Of a DNA stretch of 64,000 nt, positions 1 through 10,190 are shown piece by piece; position 1 is the stretch's first letter; every line of letters begins with the position of its first letter. The stretch lies in the NCBI GenBank assembly GCA_016873435.1, contig VGXF01000002.1:173101-237100 (forward strand), given 5' to 3'. This stretch comes from Nitrospira sp. Lineage in GTDB: Bacteria > Nitrospirota > Nitrospiria > Nitrospirales > Nitrospiraceae. Position numbers and translations under genes: made by a program. The notes below the pieces were generated by a model. That model was not told the DNA's origin. It ran no database searches and worked only from the letters and a program-made list of their open reading frames with translations.

Positions 1-1
1 C

Positions 2-1024
2 GCTGGACTCGGCGGTGGGCACGATGAGCGCGAGCAGACGCTCAATCAGTTACTCGTCGAGATGGACGGCTTCGACACGACTGAGGGCGTCATTTTGATT
101 GCTGCGACGAATCGGCCGGACGTGCTTGATCCGGCCCTGCTGCGCCCAGGCCGGTTCGACCGCCAGATCGTCGTGAATCGGCCGGACATCAAGGGCCGGG
201 CAGAAATTCTTAAAGTCCATACCAAAAAGGTGCCGGTGGGGGGCAATGTCGAGCTTGAGAAGATCGCGCGCGGGACCCCTGGCTTCTCCGGGGCCGATCT
301 CGAGAATCTAGTCAATGAGGCAGCGCTCTGGGCCGCCCGGCAGAATAAGAAGGAAGTTGAGAGCGTGGACTTCGAAATGGCCAAGGACAAAGTGCTCATG
401 GGTGCGGAGCGCAAGAGCATGGTTCTGACCGATGACGAAAAGCGCGTGACGGCGTTTCATGAGGCGGGCCATGCGCTCATAGCCAAGTTGCTGCCGGGGA
501 CTGATCCGGTCCATAAGGTGACGATCATCCCGCGCGGCCGTGCCCTGGGCGTGACCATGCAGTTGCCGACGGACGACCGGCACAACTACTCGAAGGAATA
601 TCTCTACAACACGCTGGCGATTCTGATGGGCGGTCGCGTGGCCGAGGAGCTGATCTTCAAGAACATCACGACCGGTGCGGGCAATGACCTCGAGCGGGCT
701 ACCGATCTGGCACGCCGGATGGTGTGTGAGTGGGGTATGAGCGAAATGCTTGGGCCGCTGACGTTCGGCAAGAAAAACGAGGAAATTTTTCTTGGGCGAG
801 AAATCGCCACGCATCGTGACTTTAGCGAGCAAATCGCCGAACAGATCGACCGGGAGATTAAACGGTTGGTCACAGAGAACTACGACCGGACCAAGCGGCT
901 TCTGACCGAGCACATGCATATCCTGAAAGCCCTGGCGGAGGCGTTGCTCGAGAAGGAAGTGCTCGACGCCCCTGAGATCGACAAGATCGTCCAGCAGGGA
1001 CTGCCCCAGGCGACCCCCGCCTGA
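2..1024 (+). CDS. ftsH: ATP-dependent zinc metalloprotease FtsH (3' part)
   Basis: C-terminal part of the membrane-anchored AAA+ zinc protease that degrades misfolded membrane proteins and short-lived regulators. The frame is open from base 2, so the N-terminal membrane segments and the Walker A/B region lie outside the window. Visible are the end of the ATPase domain ([12 protein letters not shown], about codons 44-55, carrying the conserved arginines of the second region of homology), the zinc-binding HEAGH at 458-472, and the aspartate of [10 protein letters not shown], expected third zinc ligand. About 180 residues follow HEAGH, as in full-length FtsH, so the 3' end is intact. folP follows after 108 bases; ftsH-folP-glmM is a common bacterial gene order. 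Confidence 0.97.
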   Translation, partial: AGLGGGHDEREQTLNQLLVEMDGFDTTEGVILIAATNRPDVLDPALLRPGRFDRQIVVNRPDIKGRAEILKVHTKKVPVGGNVELEKIARGTPGFSGADLENLVNEAALWAARQNKKEVESVDFEMAKDKVLMGAERKSMVLTDDEKRVTAFHEAGHALIAKLLPGTDPVHKVTIIPRGRALGVTMQLPTDDRHNYSKEYLYNTLAILMGGRVAEELIFKNITTGAGNDLERATDLARRMVCEWGMSEMLGPLTFGKKNEEIFLGREIATHRDFSEQIAEQIDREIKRLVTENYDRTKRLLTEHMHILKALAEALLEKEVLDAPEIDKIVQQGLPQATPA

Positions 1025-1132
1025 ACATCTTCGTTCCGCCATGTGGTGTTCGTGCCCACAGAATGAACACCCGATGCTGACACCGACCACTCCGTTTCCC
1101 AGTGCTGGACCATCCGTGTCCTGGTCACGCAC

Positions 1133-1996
1133 ATGATCGTTCACACACAGAAGCCGGCGGACACGTTCACGTTGGCACACGGGCGCCGGCTGGCATTGGA
1201 TCGCCCGCTGGTGATGGGCATTCTCAACGTCACGCCGGATTCTTTCTCGGACGGAGGGCGCTATCTCGATTCCCACGCGGCGCTGGAGCGTGCCACGACG
1301 ATGGTCGGAGAGGGCGCCGATCTGATCGACATTGGAGCCGAATCATCCCGTCCCGGTGCGCTGCCTGTGCCGGCCGCAGAGGAATTGAGGCGCCTGATTC
1401 CCATCGTGCGGGCAGTTTGCAGACAGGTGGCAGTGCCGGTCTCAGTGGACACGACCAAGGCGGTTGTGGCCGAGCAGGCCATCGGACAGGGCGCCACGAT
1501 TATCAATGATATCAGTGCACTAGAAGCTGATCCGGCTATGGTGGCGGTGGTGGCGCGCACTGGAGCCGGTCTGGTATTGATGCACCGGCAGGGGACGTCT
1601 CCTACCATGCAGGTGAAGCCACAATATGGCGATGTGGTCGGCGAGGTGCGGGCGTATTTGCAGACGCGGATGGAGATGGCCTCGCGCGCCGGCATTGCGG
1701 AAGATCACATCGTGCTTGACCCCGGAATCGGATTCGGGAAAAATCGCGAACACAATCTCGCACTGCTGACTCGATTGGAGGAGTTGCTGGTGCTGGGGCG
1801 ACCGCTCCTGCTCGGGGTCTCCCGCAAGGCGTTTATCGGCGAGGTCCTGGGCCGGCAGACGGACGAGCGGATCTGGGGGACGGCGGCCGCGGTGGCCGTG
1901 GCGGTGTTGCGCGGGGCCCGGATCGTCCGGGTTCATGACGTGACAGCCATGCGGGATGTCGTCAGGATGGTGCATGCGATCCATGAAGCGCGCTAA
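1133..1996 (+). CDS. folP: Dihydropteroate synthase
   Basis: Condenses 4-aminobenzoate with 6-hydroxymethyl-dihydropterin pyrophosphate to give dihydropteroate in cytoplasmic folate synthesis. The 287-residue product has the family length. It shows the signature [15 protein letters not shown] (residues 28-42), which includes the loop that binds the pterin diphosphate, then SVDTTK, the DPGIGFGKN strand-loop, and a GVSRKAFIG motif near the C terminus. The ATG at 1133 is the first good start after ftsH. The 3' end overlaps the start of glmM, which suggests translational coupling. Other folate genes are not in view. Confidence 0.96.
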   Translation: MIVHTQKPADTFTLAHGRRLALDRPLVMGILNVTPDSFSDGGRYLDSHAALERATTMVGEGADLIDIGAESSRPGALPVPAAEELRRLIPIVRAVCRQVAVPVSVDTTKAVVAEQAIGQGATIINDISALEADPAMVAVVARTGAGLVLMHRQGTSPTMQVKPQYGDVVGEVRAYLQTRMEMASRAGIAEDHIVLDPGIGFGKNREHNLALLTRLEELLVLGRPLLLGVSRKAFIGEVLGRQTDERIWGTAAAVAVAVLRGARIVRVHDVTAMRDVVRMVHAIHEAR

Positions 1997-3365
1997 CAAA
2001 AAAGCCGTGCTGGCCCAACGGGCCCTGTTCGGGACCGACGGTGTGCGAGGCGTCGCCAACCTCGAACCGATGACCAGCGAGACGGCCATGAAACTGGGCC
2101 GTGCCGCCGCGTATCTATTCAAGCGGCGTGCAGGCCGGCATCAGATCGTGATCGGCAAGGATACTCGCTTGTCAGGGTATATGCTGGAGTCGGCGCTCAC
2201 GTCGGGCATTTGTTCGATGGGTGTGGACGTATTACTGGTCGGCCCCATGCCGACACCCGGCATCGCGTTTCTCACTCGCAGCCTGCGGGCCGATGCGGGC
2301 GTAATGCTCTCCGCGTCGCACAATCCCTATCAGGACAACGGTATCAAATTCTTCTCCAGTGACGGACTGAAACTGCCCGATGAGGTCGAAGCCCGCATGG
2401 AGCAATTGATTACGTCGGATGAAATTGAGCATCTGCGTCCGACAGCGGAGGCGGTGGGGAAGGCTTTCCGGGTCGACGATGCTGAGGGACGTTACATTGA
2501 ATTCGTGAAACGGTCGTTGCCGCGCGACATGGACTTTCAGGGATTGAAAGTCGTCGTGGACTGCGCGCACGGGGCTGCCTACAAGGTTTCTCCGAAAGTC
2601 CTTCGCGAACTGGGCGCGACGGTCTGGGTGATCGGCGACAAACCAGACGGCACGAACATCAATGCCGGGTGTGGCGCTGTCTATCCGGCCCGCCTCCAGG
2701 GTGCGGTGCGCGAACACACAGCCGATATCGGAATCGCGCACGACGGGGATGCGGACCGGGCGATTGTGGTGGATGAGCAGGGGAAGATCATCGATGGCGA
2801 TCGTGTCATGGCGGCGCTGGCGCTCGACATGCATGCGCGGGGCGAACTCAAAAAGAAAACCGTGGTCGGTACGGTGATGAGTAATTTCGGGCTTGAGCAG
2901 GCCCTGACTCAGGCGGGTATTGCGCTGGTACGTACGCCAGTCGGGGACCGTTATCTGCTCGAGCGCATGCTCGCCGATGGCTACAACTTTGGCGGCGAAC
3001 AATCCGGGCACTTGATTTTCCTCAACTACAACACGGCCGGCGACGGGTTGATTTCCAGTCTACAAATTTTGTCGTTGATGAAACGCTCGGGAAAACCACT
3101 CTCCGAGCTAGTGCGGTGCATGACACCGGTGCCGCAGGTCCTGCTCAATGTGACCGTCAAGACAAAGCCCGCCTTGTCCTCCCTGCCGGATGTCCAAAAG
3201 GCGATCAAGCAGGGCGAGGCGAAACTCAAGGGAACCGGTCGCATTCTGGTGCGCTATTCCGGAACGGAGCCGCTGTTGCGGGTGATGGTGGAAGGCGAGA
3301 GCGATGCGCTGATCCGGACCGTGGCCGAAGAGCTGGCCGCCCTTGCCCGCACCCGCCTGGGATAA
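1974..3365 (+). CDS. glmM: Phosphoglucosamine mutase
   Basis: Converts glucosamine-6-phosphate to glucosamine-1-phosphate, the step before UDP-GlcNAc synthesis for peptidoglycan and LPS. The family start LFGTDGVRG lies near residue 18. The phosphoserine loop [11 protein letters not shown] has its active serine near residue 115, the metal site is DGDADR, and the phosphate-binding [12 protein letters not shown] lies near the C terminus. I chose ATG 1974 because AGGA at 1964-1967 sits six bases upstream; ATG 1983 is equally consistent with the family. Either start lies inside folP, so the two genes overlap by 14-23 bases. The nearest feature downstream is an AT-rich gap. Confidence 0.96.
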   Translation: MRSMKRANKKAVLAQRALFGTDGVRGVANLEPMTSETAMKLGRAAAYLFKRRAGRHQIVIGKDTRLSGYMLESALTSGICSMGVDVLLVGPMPTPGIAFLTRSLRADAGVMLSASHNPYQDNGIKFFSSDGLKLPDEVEARMEQLITSDEIEHLRPTAEAVGKAFRVDDAEGRYIEFVKRSLPRDMDFQGLKVVVDCAHGAAYKVSPKVLRELGATVWVIGDKPDGTNINAGCGAVYPARLQGAVREHTADIGIAHDGDADRAIVVDEQGKIIDGDRVMAALALDMHARGELKKKTVVGTVMSNFGLEQALTQAGIALVRTPVGDRYLLERMLADGYNFGGEQSGHLIFLNYNTAGDGLISSLQILSLMKRSGKPLSELVRCMTPVPQVLLNVTVKTKPALSSLPDVQKAIKQGEAKLKGTGRILVRYSGTEPLLRVMVEGESDALIRTVAEELAALARTRLG

Positions 3366-3642
3366 CCCCCCCCTCTGTTGCAACTGCGTGTTAACGGCGC
3401 CATGCTACCAGTGGTGCCAAACTAAAATATCCTATGTATTACTTTACATATAATGTATAAACTTTTGTTATTATAAGTTAAAATGATGGATGTTTAATGA
3501 TCTTCGCTGATCTACCGTACCGTGAGCGAGCGCTGGGCTGACAGTAGCCCAGCGTGTCCTGCAGCAGTCCGCGGCTGATCGGTGGCGTGCGGATCTACGA
3601 CATGATGCGGATCGTGGCGGGCGAGGTGGCGACGGGCAAGCA
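3366..3642. other. AT-rich intergenic island
   Basis: About 280 bases between glmM and the ORF remnant before mtnA. Bases 3420-3500 are strikingly AT-rich in an otherwise GC-rich window, with stretches such as TACATATAATGTATAAAC. No strong hairpin with a T-run, tRNA or convincing ORF is seen. The block contains TATAAT-like hexamers on both strands, so it may hold a promoter, or it may be foreign or degenerate DNA. Confidence 0.5.
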
Positions 3643-3864
3643 GTGGATCGAGTTTATGGGGAAGAACCAGTTACACTGCCGGGTGGAACGGGTGCTGAGC
3701 AGCTGGCCGGCCAGTGTTGCTATGCTCTGGGGCATGCCATCTGTCTGGGGCTGGCGGCTCCCGTGTTGCGCTATGCGGGGCTGGCCGAGGCTGCGCTGCG
3801 GCTGGACCCGGCGGCGGGGCTGCTGGTCATGCTGACAATCAGGGAGCATCGGCGGCGGGGATGA
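3554..3864 (+). pseudogene. Unidentified ORF remnant upstream of mtnA, probably frameshifted
   Basis: Two short frames look protein-like but lie in different phases. The first, from about 3585, reads GGVRIYDMMRIVAGEVATGK (frame of 3554). The second, 3643-3864, reads [20 protein letters not shown] and ends [14 protein letters not shown]. The second frame stops at TGA 3862-3864, which overlaps the mtnA ATG as ATGA, the usual sign of a coupled operon neighbour. The simplest reading is the C-terminal end of an older gene with a frameshift near 3640-3680 and its 5' end lost in the AT-rich island. I do not recognise the family. It could also be non-coding. Confidence 0.3.
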
Positions 3865-4892
3865 TTCCTACGGTTGAATGGAAAAATGGTGTGGTGCGGC
3901 TGCTGGATCAAAGCCGGCTACCTGTGCACGTCAAGTTTCTGAATTGCCGAAACTCTAAGGCGGTTGCCTCCGCCATCCGTGAACTCAAAGTGCGTGGTGC
4001 TCCAGCCATCGGTGTCACCGCGGCCATGGGTGTCGCGCTGGGGGCCAAGGCGATCAAAACCACCTCGTATGAAGCGTTTGCCACCGCAGTCGTGAAAATT
4101 TGTGACGAACTGGCTGCCACGCGGCCGACCGCGGTCAATCTGTTCTGGGCCATTACGCGGATGAAAAACAAGCTGGCCGCGCTCAAAGCCAAACCAATTG
4201 CCGAGATCAAGCGGGTACTGGTAGATGAATCGCAGAAGATTCTCGACGAAGACATCGCCATGTGCCGGGCGATGGGGAGACACGGCGCAGCGCTCATCAA
4301 AAACGGCCAGACAGTGCTGACGCATTGCAACGCAGGCGCGCTGGCGACCGCCGGCTATGGCACGGCGCTCGGCGTGATCCGCTCGGCCTGGGAATCCGGC
4401 AAGCAGATCCAGGTATTGGCGGACGAAACACGGCCGGTGTTGCAGGGCGCACGGCTCACCGCGTGGGAGCTGATGCAAGATAAGATTCCCGTCACGCTCA
4501 TTACGGACAACATGGCCGGCGCGTTGATGAAGCAGGGGAAAGTCCATCTCTGCATCGTTGGGGCCGACCGCATTGCCGCGAACGGTGACGTGGCAAACAA
4601 GATCGGGACCTATTCAGTGGCGGTCCTTGCCAGGGCCCACAACATTCCCTTCTATGTCGCCGCGCCATATTCCACAATTGACCTTGTCACTAAGTCCGGC
4701 AACGACATTCCTATTGAACAGCGCAATCCCTCTGAAGTAACCACGCTTCACGGCGGGCTGGCCACGGCTCCAGCCGGGGTGCCAGTCCTCAACCCAGCCT
4801 TCGACGTGACCCCGGCCGCTCTCATCACCGCCATCATCACTGAGCGAGGCGTGTTCACCCCCGGTGAGATTGCCACGCAGTTTCGCTCCTAG
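3861..4892 (+). CDS. mtnA: S-methyl-5-thioribose-1-phosphate isomerase
   Basis: Isomerises methylthioribose-1-phosphate to methylthioribulose-1-phosphate in the methionine salvage pathway. The 343-residue protein belongs to the eIF2B-related family: [12 protein letters not shown] near residue 45, [25 protein letters not shown] with the catalytic cysteine, [17 protein letters not shown], and [18 protein letters not shown] used the ATG at 3861, giving [10 protein letters not shown], the family-typical N terminus; longer upstream extensions in this frame do not look like the family. No other mtn gene is adjacent, so the remainder of the salvage pathway must be elsewhere. Confidence 0.94.
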   Translation: MIPTVEWKNGVVRLLDQSRLPVHVKFLNCRNSKAVASAIRELKVRGAPAIGVTAAMGVALGAKAIKTTSYEAFATAVVKICDELAATRPTAVNLFWAITRMKNKLAALKAKPIAEIKRVLVDESQKILDEDIAMCRAMGRHGAALIKNGQTVLTHCNAGALATAGYGTALGVIRSAWESGKQIQVLADETRPVLQGARLTAWELMQDKIPVTLITDNMAGALMKQGKVHLCIVGADRIAANGDVANKIGTYSVAVLARAHNIPFYVAAPYSTIDLVTKSGNDIPIEQRNPSEVTTLHGGLATAPAGVPVLNPAFDVTPAALITAIITERGVFTPGEIATQFRS

Positions 4893-5116
4893 GCGATCGC
4901 GCTCCGGACTATGCGCTGCCGCGTCATCGGGGCTTGCATCTCGTGCCCGCTCTTCTGATGGATGATGTTCCACAAAAACACATCGCAATGTGGCCGCTTG
5001 AGTGGGGCACCACATATCGGGAAAGTCGGTGGAGTTCCGTAGGGGGAATAACTCGCCTGCATCGACAAGGCAAGAGCAAATTAAAATAGGGCTCGCGCTG
5101 TACGACGAACCACTCG

Positions 5117-5809
5117 CTAAAGCGTGCGTGTGTTCCAGGGCCCTTTTCGTGTGGAGTGTTCCAGGGCCGTCTTCAGCGCCTTGAGAAAGCGTGTTCGTGG
5201 CCAGGGAGTGGCGCCGAAGCGGGCGAGGTGGTCGGTGTAGACTTGGCAGTCCACAAAGTGAAAGTGCCAGCTGCGCAGTTGTTTGACCAGATGCACGAAC
5301 GCGACTTTTGAGGCGTTGGGCTGCCGGGCGAACATGGATTCACCGAAAAAGGCTGCCCCCAGCGACACGCCGTAGAGCCCGCCCGCCAGGGTTCCGTCCT
5401 GCCAGGCTTCAACAGAATGTGCATAGCCCATCTCGTGCAACTGACAATAGGCTTCAATCATTGGATTGATAATCCATGTGCCGGGTTGCGTGGGGCGTGT
5501 GATCATGGCGCAGTGGGTAATAACTTGTTCAAAGGCCGTGTCGAAGCGGATGTCGAATCGTTGCTTGGCGCAGGTTTTCTCCAGGCTTCGGCTCACGTGC
5601 AATTCGTCCGGCCGTAGCACCATGCGTGGATCGGGCGAGAACCAGAAGAGAGGCGCGGTCGTGTCATAGGGCCACGGAAAGATGCCCTGCGCATAAGCGG
5701 CCAGAACGCGCTCGGGCTGGAGGTCGGCGCCATAGGCGACCAGGCCTTCGACGTCCGCCTTGCGTGGGTCGGGAAAAGGAAAGCGCGCAATCCATGTAGG
5801 AATGGTCAT
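5117..5809 (-). CDS. aat: Leucyl/phenylalanyl-tRNA--protein transferase
   Basis: Attaches Leu or Phe from aminoacyl-tRNA to N-terminal Lys or Arg of proteins, marking them for the N-end-rule (ClpS/ClpAP) route. The 230-residue product has the family length and signatures: [27 protein letters not shown] near the N terminus, [12 protein letters not shown], the long AAFFGESMF segment and [19 protein letters not shown] 5809 was chosen because the N terminus then matches the family and AGGGA lies just upstream; an in-frame extension to 6250 would run through ndk. It is divergent from ndk. Confidence 0.94.
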   Translation of the reverse strand: MTIPTWIARFPFPDPRKADVEGLVAYGADLQPERVLAAYAQGIFPWPYDTTAPLFWFSPDPRMVLRPDELHVSRSLEKTCAKQRFDIRFDTAFEQVITHCAMITRPTQPGTWIINPMIEAYCQLHEMGYAHSVEAWQDGTLAGGLYGVSLGAAFFGESMFARQPNASKVAFVHLVKQLRSWHFHFVDCQVYTDHLARFGATPWPRTRFLKALKTALEHSTRKGPWNTRTL

Positions 5810-5821
5810 GGGCGTCCCTGC

Positions 5822-5851
5822 TTGCGGTTCCAGAGGCGGCCACATTATAAT
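5822..5851 (+). promoter_or_regulatory. Promoter of ndk
   Basis: TTGCGG at 5822-5827, an 18-base spacer, and a perfect TATAAT at 5846-5851, about 50 bases before the ndk ATG. It lies in the aat-ndk divergent gap and points to the plus strand. Confidence 0.6.
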
Positions 5852-5902
5852 CGCACCCGTTTGACGGGGACAGCCACAATTTTGAGAGGAGCTGCAAGGA
5901 TC

Positions 5903-6325
5903 ATGTCGGAACGGACGTTGGCGATCATCAAGCCGGACGCGGTGAAGAAGGATGCGATCGGGGGCATCATCAACATGTATGAAAAGGCGGGCCTGCGGCC
6001 GGTGGCGCTGCGGATGATGCGCATGGCGAAGCCGACCGCCGAGGGGTTCTATGCCGTGCACAAAGCGCGACCGTTTTTCGATAGCCTGACGACCTTCATG
6101 GCTTCTGGGCCGGTGGTGGTTGTGGTGCTGGAGGGAACGGATGCAATCAAGCGCCACCGCGATCTTATGGGCGCGACCGATCCGGCCAAGGCCGAGGCGG
6201 GCACGATTCGCAAGGCGCATGGTACCAACATCGAGTATAATGCGGTGCATGGCTCAGATTCGGCTGAGACCGCTCGCGCAGAGATCAGCTACTTCTTCCC
6301 GGAAATGGACGTGGTGGCGCGGTAG
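5903..6325 (+). CDS. ndk: Nucleoside diphosphate kinase
   Basis: Transfers the gamma phosphate of ATP to other nucleoside diphosphates through a phosphohistidine. The 140-residue protein matches the family from end to end: [12 protein letters not shown] at the N terminus, [13 protein letters not shown], and the active-site NAVHGSDS with the histidine at residue 116. ATG 5903 has AAGGA at 5896-5900. The next gene in the same direction, a lipoprotein, has no start codon after the ndk stop, so its start seems to lie within the last 80 bases of ndk. Confidence 0.97.
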   Translation: MSERTLAIIKPDAVKKDAIGGIINMYEKAGLRPVALRMMRMAKPTAEGFYAVHKARPFFDSLTTFMASGPVVVVVLEGTDAIKRHRDLMGATDPAKAEAGTIRKAHGTNIEYNAVHGSDSAETARAEISYFFPEMDVVAR

Positions 6326-7778
6326 CAATCTTTCCCGCGTTCTCAGTCTTCTCATCATCCTAATCGTCACGGGCTGCGGGGGACCGCACATACGCCTCGT
6401 ACCCGGTGACGAAGTGCAGACACTCCTCATCCAGCAGGCGCAGGGGCATTTTGCGGAGGGCCGCTACGAGGCCTCCGCCCGCCTCTTACGCCGTCTCCTC
6501 GACAGTTATCCGCGTTCTACGCGTGAAGCCGAAGTCCGCTGGTGGTTGGGCCGCTCCTATGAGCAGGCGGGTCGCTACAAGCAGGCGCTGGCGGAATATC
6601 GCCTGCTGGCGTCGCTGCCGCCACATCCGGAGGCACGGCCAGCTACCTACGGAACTGATGCGAAGATGCGCAGGGCCGCGCTCGAACAGCGGCTAGGACT
6701 GCTGGCACAGGCCCCCAAGGGGCTGGTCGGCCTGCACGTCTCGCCACGCACGCTGCCCGATGCAGTAACCATCGATCAGTGGATGCAGGGGGTTGCACAG
6801 GCCGGTATAACGTTGTTGGTGTTGGATGTAGGGACGAAAGCGAGTGAGCCCTCGCCCGGGGTCTATTTCAAAACAGCTTGGGCGACGTCCACACGTGATG
6901 TGTTTGGTTATGCGGTCCGGGCTGCTCATCAGCGCGGCCTCGCCGTGTTCGCTTCCGTGAGCCTTCGTCGAATGCCCTGGCTGGATACGCGCTTGGGCTG
7001 GAACGATATGACGTTGGACCGGGCAACGGGGCGGTTGATCACTTCAACTGAGCTGAATCTGTTCCATCCGGCCTATCAGGAATATTTGGTTGGATTTCTG
7101 GCTGATTTGTCTATGACGGGCATCGACGGCGTGCTGTTCCGCGCCGAATCGCCCTCCGGTCCGATGGAAGGCTTTTCGGCCCACGCGCTGCGCGGGTTCG
7201 AACGCGATTTTTCGATCAAGCTCGATCCAACCACACTCGCGATTCCCAGCGAATCCGTCTGGCGCGTGGCACCGATGAACAACGGTCAGCCGATACGACC
7301 GGAAGGTGTGCCGGACTATTGGCGGTGGCTGGGATGGAAGGCGCGCGAGACGGTCGCAACGCTTGCGCGGCTTCGGCAGGCGGTCCAACAGCGGGCACCT
7401 GTTCTGCAGTTCGCATTGGAAGTCCATCGTGAGGCCGTGTCCGATCCGCTAGCCGCGCTGTTCCGCTACAGCGAGGATGTGTTGGAGGCAAAGGCTGCCC
7501 GGTTCGAATTTTATCTGACGGCCGACGGACCACCGCCGATGCCCTTCGTGACCGTGCCGCCGCCCGGGACCGCGCCGACCGTTGTGCGTTCCGCCAGCAC
7601 CTTCGCAGGCCGCGCGTTGGAGCTGATCGGCGAGGCGGACGACCTTTGGCTGGCAAAAACTTTGCCGACGGGCGACAGCGCGCGTCCTTGGGTGCGTGTG
7701 ACACCTGGCACCGATCGCGCGTCGCTGGCACCCGGCATGGGCTTGTTGTATCTTGAGACGCCGCTCGACGGATCGTAG
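6249..7778 (+). CDS. Lipoprotein with TPR-like region and PgaB-type glycoside-hydrolase-like domain
   Basis: A predicted lipoprotein: hydrophobic [12 protein letters not shown] with the lipobox cysteine at about residue 39. A helical repeat region follows ([20 protein letters not shown], then [20 protein letters not shown]), TPR-like. The C-terminal two thirds resemble the C-terminal glycoside-hydrolase-like domain of Pga[69 protein letters not shown]. The N-terminal polysaccharide deacetylase of PgaB is absent, so a role in binding or hydrolysing an exopolysaccharide is inference. No start codon is found downstream of the ndk stop. ATG 6249, 77 bases inside ndk, is the nearest and gives a long basic n-region. 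Confidence 0.7.
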   Translation: MAQIRLRPLAQRSATSSRKWTWWRGSNLSRVLSLLIILIVTGCGGPHIRLVPGDEVQTLLIQQAQGHFAEGRYEASARLLRRLLDSYPRSTREAEVRWWLGRSYEQAGRYKQALAEYRLLASLPPHPEARPATYGTDAKMRRAALEQRLGLLAQAPKGLVGLHVSPRTLPDAVTIDQWMQGVAQAGITLLVLDVGTKASEPSPGVYFKTAWATSTRDVFGYAVRAAHQRGLAVFASVSLRRMPWLDTRLGWNDMTLDRATGRLITSTELNLFHPAYQEYLVGFLADLSMTGIDGVLFRAESPSGPMEGFSAHALRGFERDFSIKLDPTTLAIPSESVWRVAPMNNGQPIRPEGVPDYWRWLGWKARETVATLARLRQAVQQRAPVLQFALEVHREAVSDPLAALFRYSEDVLEAKAARFEFYLTADGPPPMPFVTVPPPGTAPTVVRSASTFAGRALELIGEADDLWLAKTLPTGDSARPWVRVTPGTDRASLAPGMGLLYLETPLDGS

Positions 7779-7779
7779 G

Positions 7780-7809
7780 TTGACAGAGCGAGGGAAGTCC
7801 CCCTACGAT
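7780..7809 (+). promoter_or_regulatory. Promoter of gcvH-lpdA
   Basis: TTGACA at 7780-7785, an 18-base spacer and TACGAT at 7804-7809, beginning just after the stop of the upstream lipoprotein gene and about 110 bases before gcvH. Confidence 0.55.
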
Positions 7810-7918
7810 CACGCGGCTGTGAACGCAGGTTGAGGCTGAGGCTAAGGTTCGCTTTTAAACACCTAGTCTTTCTCAACTTAACCCAAATCTCAACCGTCAC
7901 CTTGCTTGAAGGGAGCCT

Positions 7919-8308
7919 ATGTATCCGACAGAGTTGAAGTACCACAAAGAGCATGAATGGATCCGCCTGGACGGCAAGCAGGCCACGCTAGGCATCAGCC
8001 ATTTCGCCCAGGACGCGCTGGGCGACATCGTCTTTCTTGACCTGCCCAGGGTCGGCGCGACCGTCACGGAAAATCAGCAGATCGGCGAGGTGGAATCTAC
8101 CAAGACGACCTCCTCCATCTATACGCCGGTGAGCGGCACAATTGTGAAGATCAACGCAGACCTCAAGGACCATCCTGAGGTCGTCAATTCTGATCCGTAC
8201 GGCAAGGGCTGGATCGCGGTGATCGAACTCAGTGATGCCAAACAGGTGGACGGGTTGATGACCGCCGCCCAGTACGAGGCCTTTTTAGCTGGGCAGAAGA
8301 CAGGTTGA
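7919..8308 (+). CDS. gcvH: Glycine cleavage system H protein
   Basis: Lipoylated carrier that shuttles the aminomethyl group between the P, T and L proteins of glycine cleavage. It is 129 residues long, with LKYHKEHEWIRLDG at the N terminus and the lipoyl site GEVESTKTTSSIYTP, lysine 62. A strong AGGGAG lies before ATG 7919. lpdA, whose product can serve as the L protein, follows in the same direction, but gcvT and gcvP are not here. In organisms with scattered gcv genes, H proteins can also act in lipoate relay; the sequence cannot decide this. Confidence 0.95.
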   Translation: MYPTELKYHKEHEWIRLDGKQATLGISHFAQDALGDIVFLDLPRVGATVTENQQIGEVESTKTTSSIYTPVSGTIVKINADLKDHPEVVNSDPYGKGWIAVIELSDAKQVDGLMTAAQYEAFLAGQKTG

Positions 8309-8380
8309 GGGAAACACATTGTCTGACTAACACGATTGTTCCGCGCTGAGCCGCTCTCTAAACCGCAACCTGCGTGTTCC

Positions 8381-9808
8381 ATGAAAAAACAACAACACAT
8401 CGCCATCCTGGGCGCTGGACCAGGCGGCTATGTAGCTGCGATCCGTGCCGCCCAATTGGGCGCGCGGGTGACGGTCATCGAGCGGGACGCGCTCGGGGGC
8501 GTCTGTCTCAACTGGGGATGCATTCCCAGTAAGGCGCTGCTCGCCGTTGTCGAGCTGGGCGACAAGGTCAAAAAGTCGGCGGAGGCTGGTCTCGTTATTG
8601 AAGGTACCGTCGGGTATGACCCAGTCCGCATGGTCGCTCGCAAAAATAAAGTGGTGGAGGGGCTGGTCAAGGGTATCGCCACGCTGTTCAAGAGCTGGAA
8701 CATCGAACAGCTGGATGGTACGGGTGAATTGCTGGATGCCAAAACGCTTCGCGTCGTGAAACGCGATGGTACGGAGACAATTGTGCAGGCCGACGCCATT
8801 GTGATCGCCACCGGCTCCTCCTGGCCCAACCTGCCGCTATTTCCCATTGACGGCAAGCAGATCATTACGAGTAAGGAGGCGCTCGATCTGCAAGTCATTC
8901 CAGCCAGCCTGCTGATCGTCGGTGGCGGAGTGGAAGGCTGTGAGTTCGCGTCCTTATATAGTGGTCTGGGGACCAAGGTGACGCTGGTCGAAATGCTGCC
9001 GACCATCCTGCCGCTGGAGGACGAGGAAATTGCGTCGGTCATGGCGCGTGAGCTGAAGAAGCGCGGCGTGGAGCTATGCACCGGGACAACGGTCGAAAAG
9101 CTCGAGCGGCAGTCGAATTTGGCGCGTGCCACATTGAACAATGGAGTGATTGTCGAGGCGGCGCAAGTGCTTGTGTCGGTTGGGCGTGGATTCAATTCAA
9201 AAGGCATCGGCCTTGAGAAAGTAGGCGTGTTGGTGGGGTCCCGTGGGGAGATTCTGGTCAACGACTGCTTGGAAACCAACGTGCGCGGCATCTACGCCAT
9301 CGGTGACGTGACGGGGAAGGCGATGCTCGCACATGTGGCATCTGCGCAGGGCAAGGTGGCTGTGCAGAATGTCCTCGGCCATCCGTCCAAAGTCAGCTAC
9401 AATCTGGTCCCGGCCGGGATTTTCACGCTGCCGGAGATCGGACGGGTCGGGCTCACGGAGCGGCAGGCGCGAGAGAAGGTGCAGGCGGTCGGGCGCAACC
9501 CGCATGTGGACGTGAAGATCGGGCGGTTTCGGTACGCGGCGCTGGGCAAGGCGCAGGGCACGGGCGAAACGACTGGCCTATTTAAAATCATTGCCGACGG
9601 GATGACCAATACTCTTCTCGGTGTACATATCATCGGTGCCCATGCAGCCGATCTGGTCCACGAAGCGGCCATGGCCATGCACACCGGTGCGTCACCTGCG
9701 CAGGTGGCGGAGATGATCCATGCGCATCCGACGCTGGCTGAGGGGCTAATGGAAGCGGCGGAGGACGTGGAGGGGATGGCCATTCATCTGGCACGCAAGA
9801 AGGCGTAA
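8381..9808 (+). CDS. lpdA: Dihydrolipoyl dehydrogenase
   Basis: FAD flavoprotein that reoxidises dihydrolipoamide on 2-oxoacid dehydrogenase complexes or the H protein, passing electrons to NAD. The N terminus has the FAD-binding ILGAGPGGYVAAIRAA. The redox disulfide is GGVCLNWGCIPSK (Cys42 and Cys47), a second dinucleotide fold is LLIVGGGVEGCEFAS, and the dimerisation domain ends with the catalytic HAHPTLAEGLMEA. ATG 8381 begins right at the family N terminus; a TTG 45 bases upstream is in frame but adds an unlikely extension. Spacing to gcvH is 72 bases, so the two are probably co-transcribed. Confidence 0.96.
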   Translation: MKKQQHIAILGAGPGGYVAAIRAAQLGARVTVIERDALGGVCLNWGCIPSKALLAVVELGDKVKKSAEAGLVIEGTVGYDPVRMVARKNKVVEGLVKGIATLFKSWNIEQLDGTGELLDAKTLRVVKRDGTETIVQADAIVIATGSSWPNLPLFPIDGKQIITSKEALDLQVIPASLLIVGGGVEGCEFASLYSGLGTKVTLVEMLPTILPLEDEEIASVMARELKKRGVELCTGTTVEKLERQSNLARATLNNGVIVEAAQVLVSVGRGFNSKGIGLEKVGVLVGSRGEILVNDCLETNVRGIYAIGDVTGKAMLAHVASAQGKVAVQNVLGHPSKVSYNLVPAGIFTLPEIGRVGLTERQAREKVQAVGRNPHVDVKIGRFRYAALGKAQGTGETTGLFKIIADGMTNTLLGVHIIGAHAADLVHEAAMAMHTGASPAQVAEMIHAHPTLAEGLMEAAEDVEGMAIHLARKKA

Positions 9809-9809
9809 G

Positions 9810-10190
9810 ATGGCGCAGTCGCTTCTGAGTATCCTGGCCATGCTAGCCGGGCTAGGGGCCGTGGATGTCTGGAACGGCTGACCAGTGTGACGGGAAGAAA
9901 TCGCATCGCCTGAACAGGCGAACGTAGAGGCGGCTCAGGTGCCTAGTTCTGCTCTAATTGAGGCTCTGCCGACCACGTTGGCGGGGTAGAACAAAAAGCT
10001 CGTTCTGAATCGCGCGACGACGGCTGAAGAGGAGACGTTGCCTAACGTTGGGCTGATACTGGCGCAGTGCATGGGTTGGGGGAGTAAGGCGTATGGCCGG
10101 TATCGGACAGTAGAAGAGTTGCGCGATGTGAAGGGCATCGGCAAGAAACGGATGGAGGAAATGCGACTATTGGGTACGGTGAAGGCGTGA
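9810..10190 (+). pseudogene. ComEA-like helix-hairpin-helix protein, inactivated
   Basis: In one frame from ATG 9810 to TGA 10190 the translation starts with a signal-like MAQSLLSILAMLAGLGAV and ends with a clear helix-hairpin-helix tail: [20 protein letters not shown], then MRLLGTVKA. In between, NRATTAEEETLPNVG corresponds to the usual NxATxxEL..LPGIG of ComEA. The frame is broken by three stops (TGA 9879, TGA 9888, TAG 9987) and hairpin residues are altered. An intact copy would be a periplasmic DNA-binding protein of competence uptake. It lies two bases beyond lpdA and overlaps the tyrS start. The absence of frameshifts argues for decay by point mutation. Confidence 0.75.

Noticed and set aside
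308..1276. 322-residue minus-strand ORF across ftsH and folP
   Set aside because: Antisense to ftsH, whose zinc motif and domain order are clear.
5810..6250. Longer N terminus for aat reaching into ndk
   Set aside because: The extension is antisense to ndk and unlike the family; ATG 5809 gives the right length and has a ribosome site.
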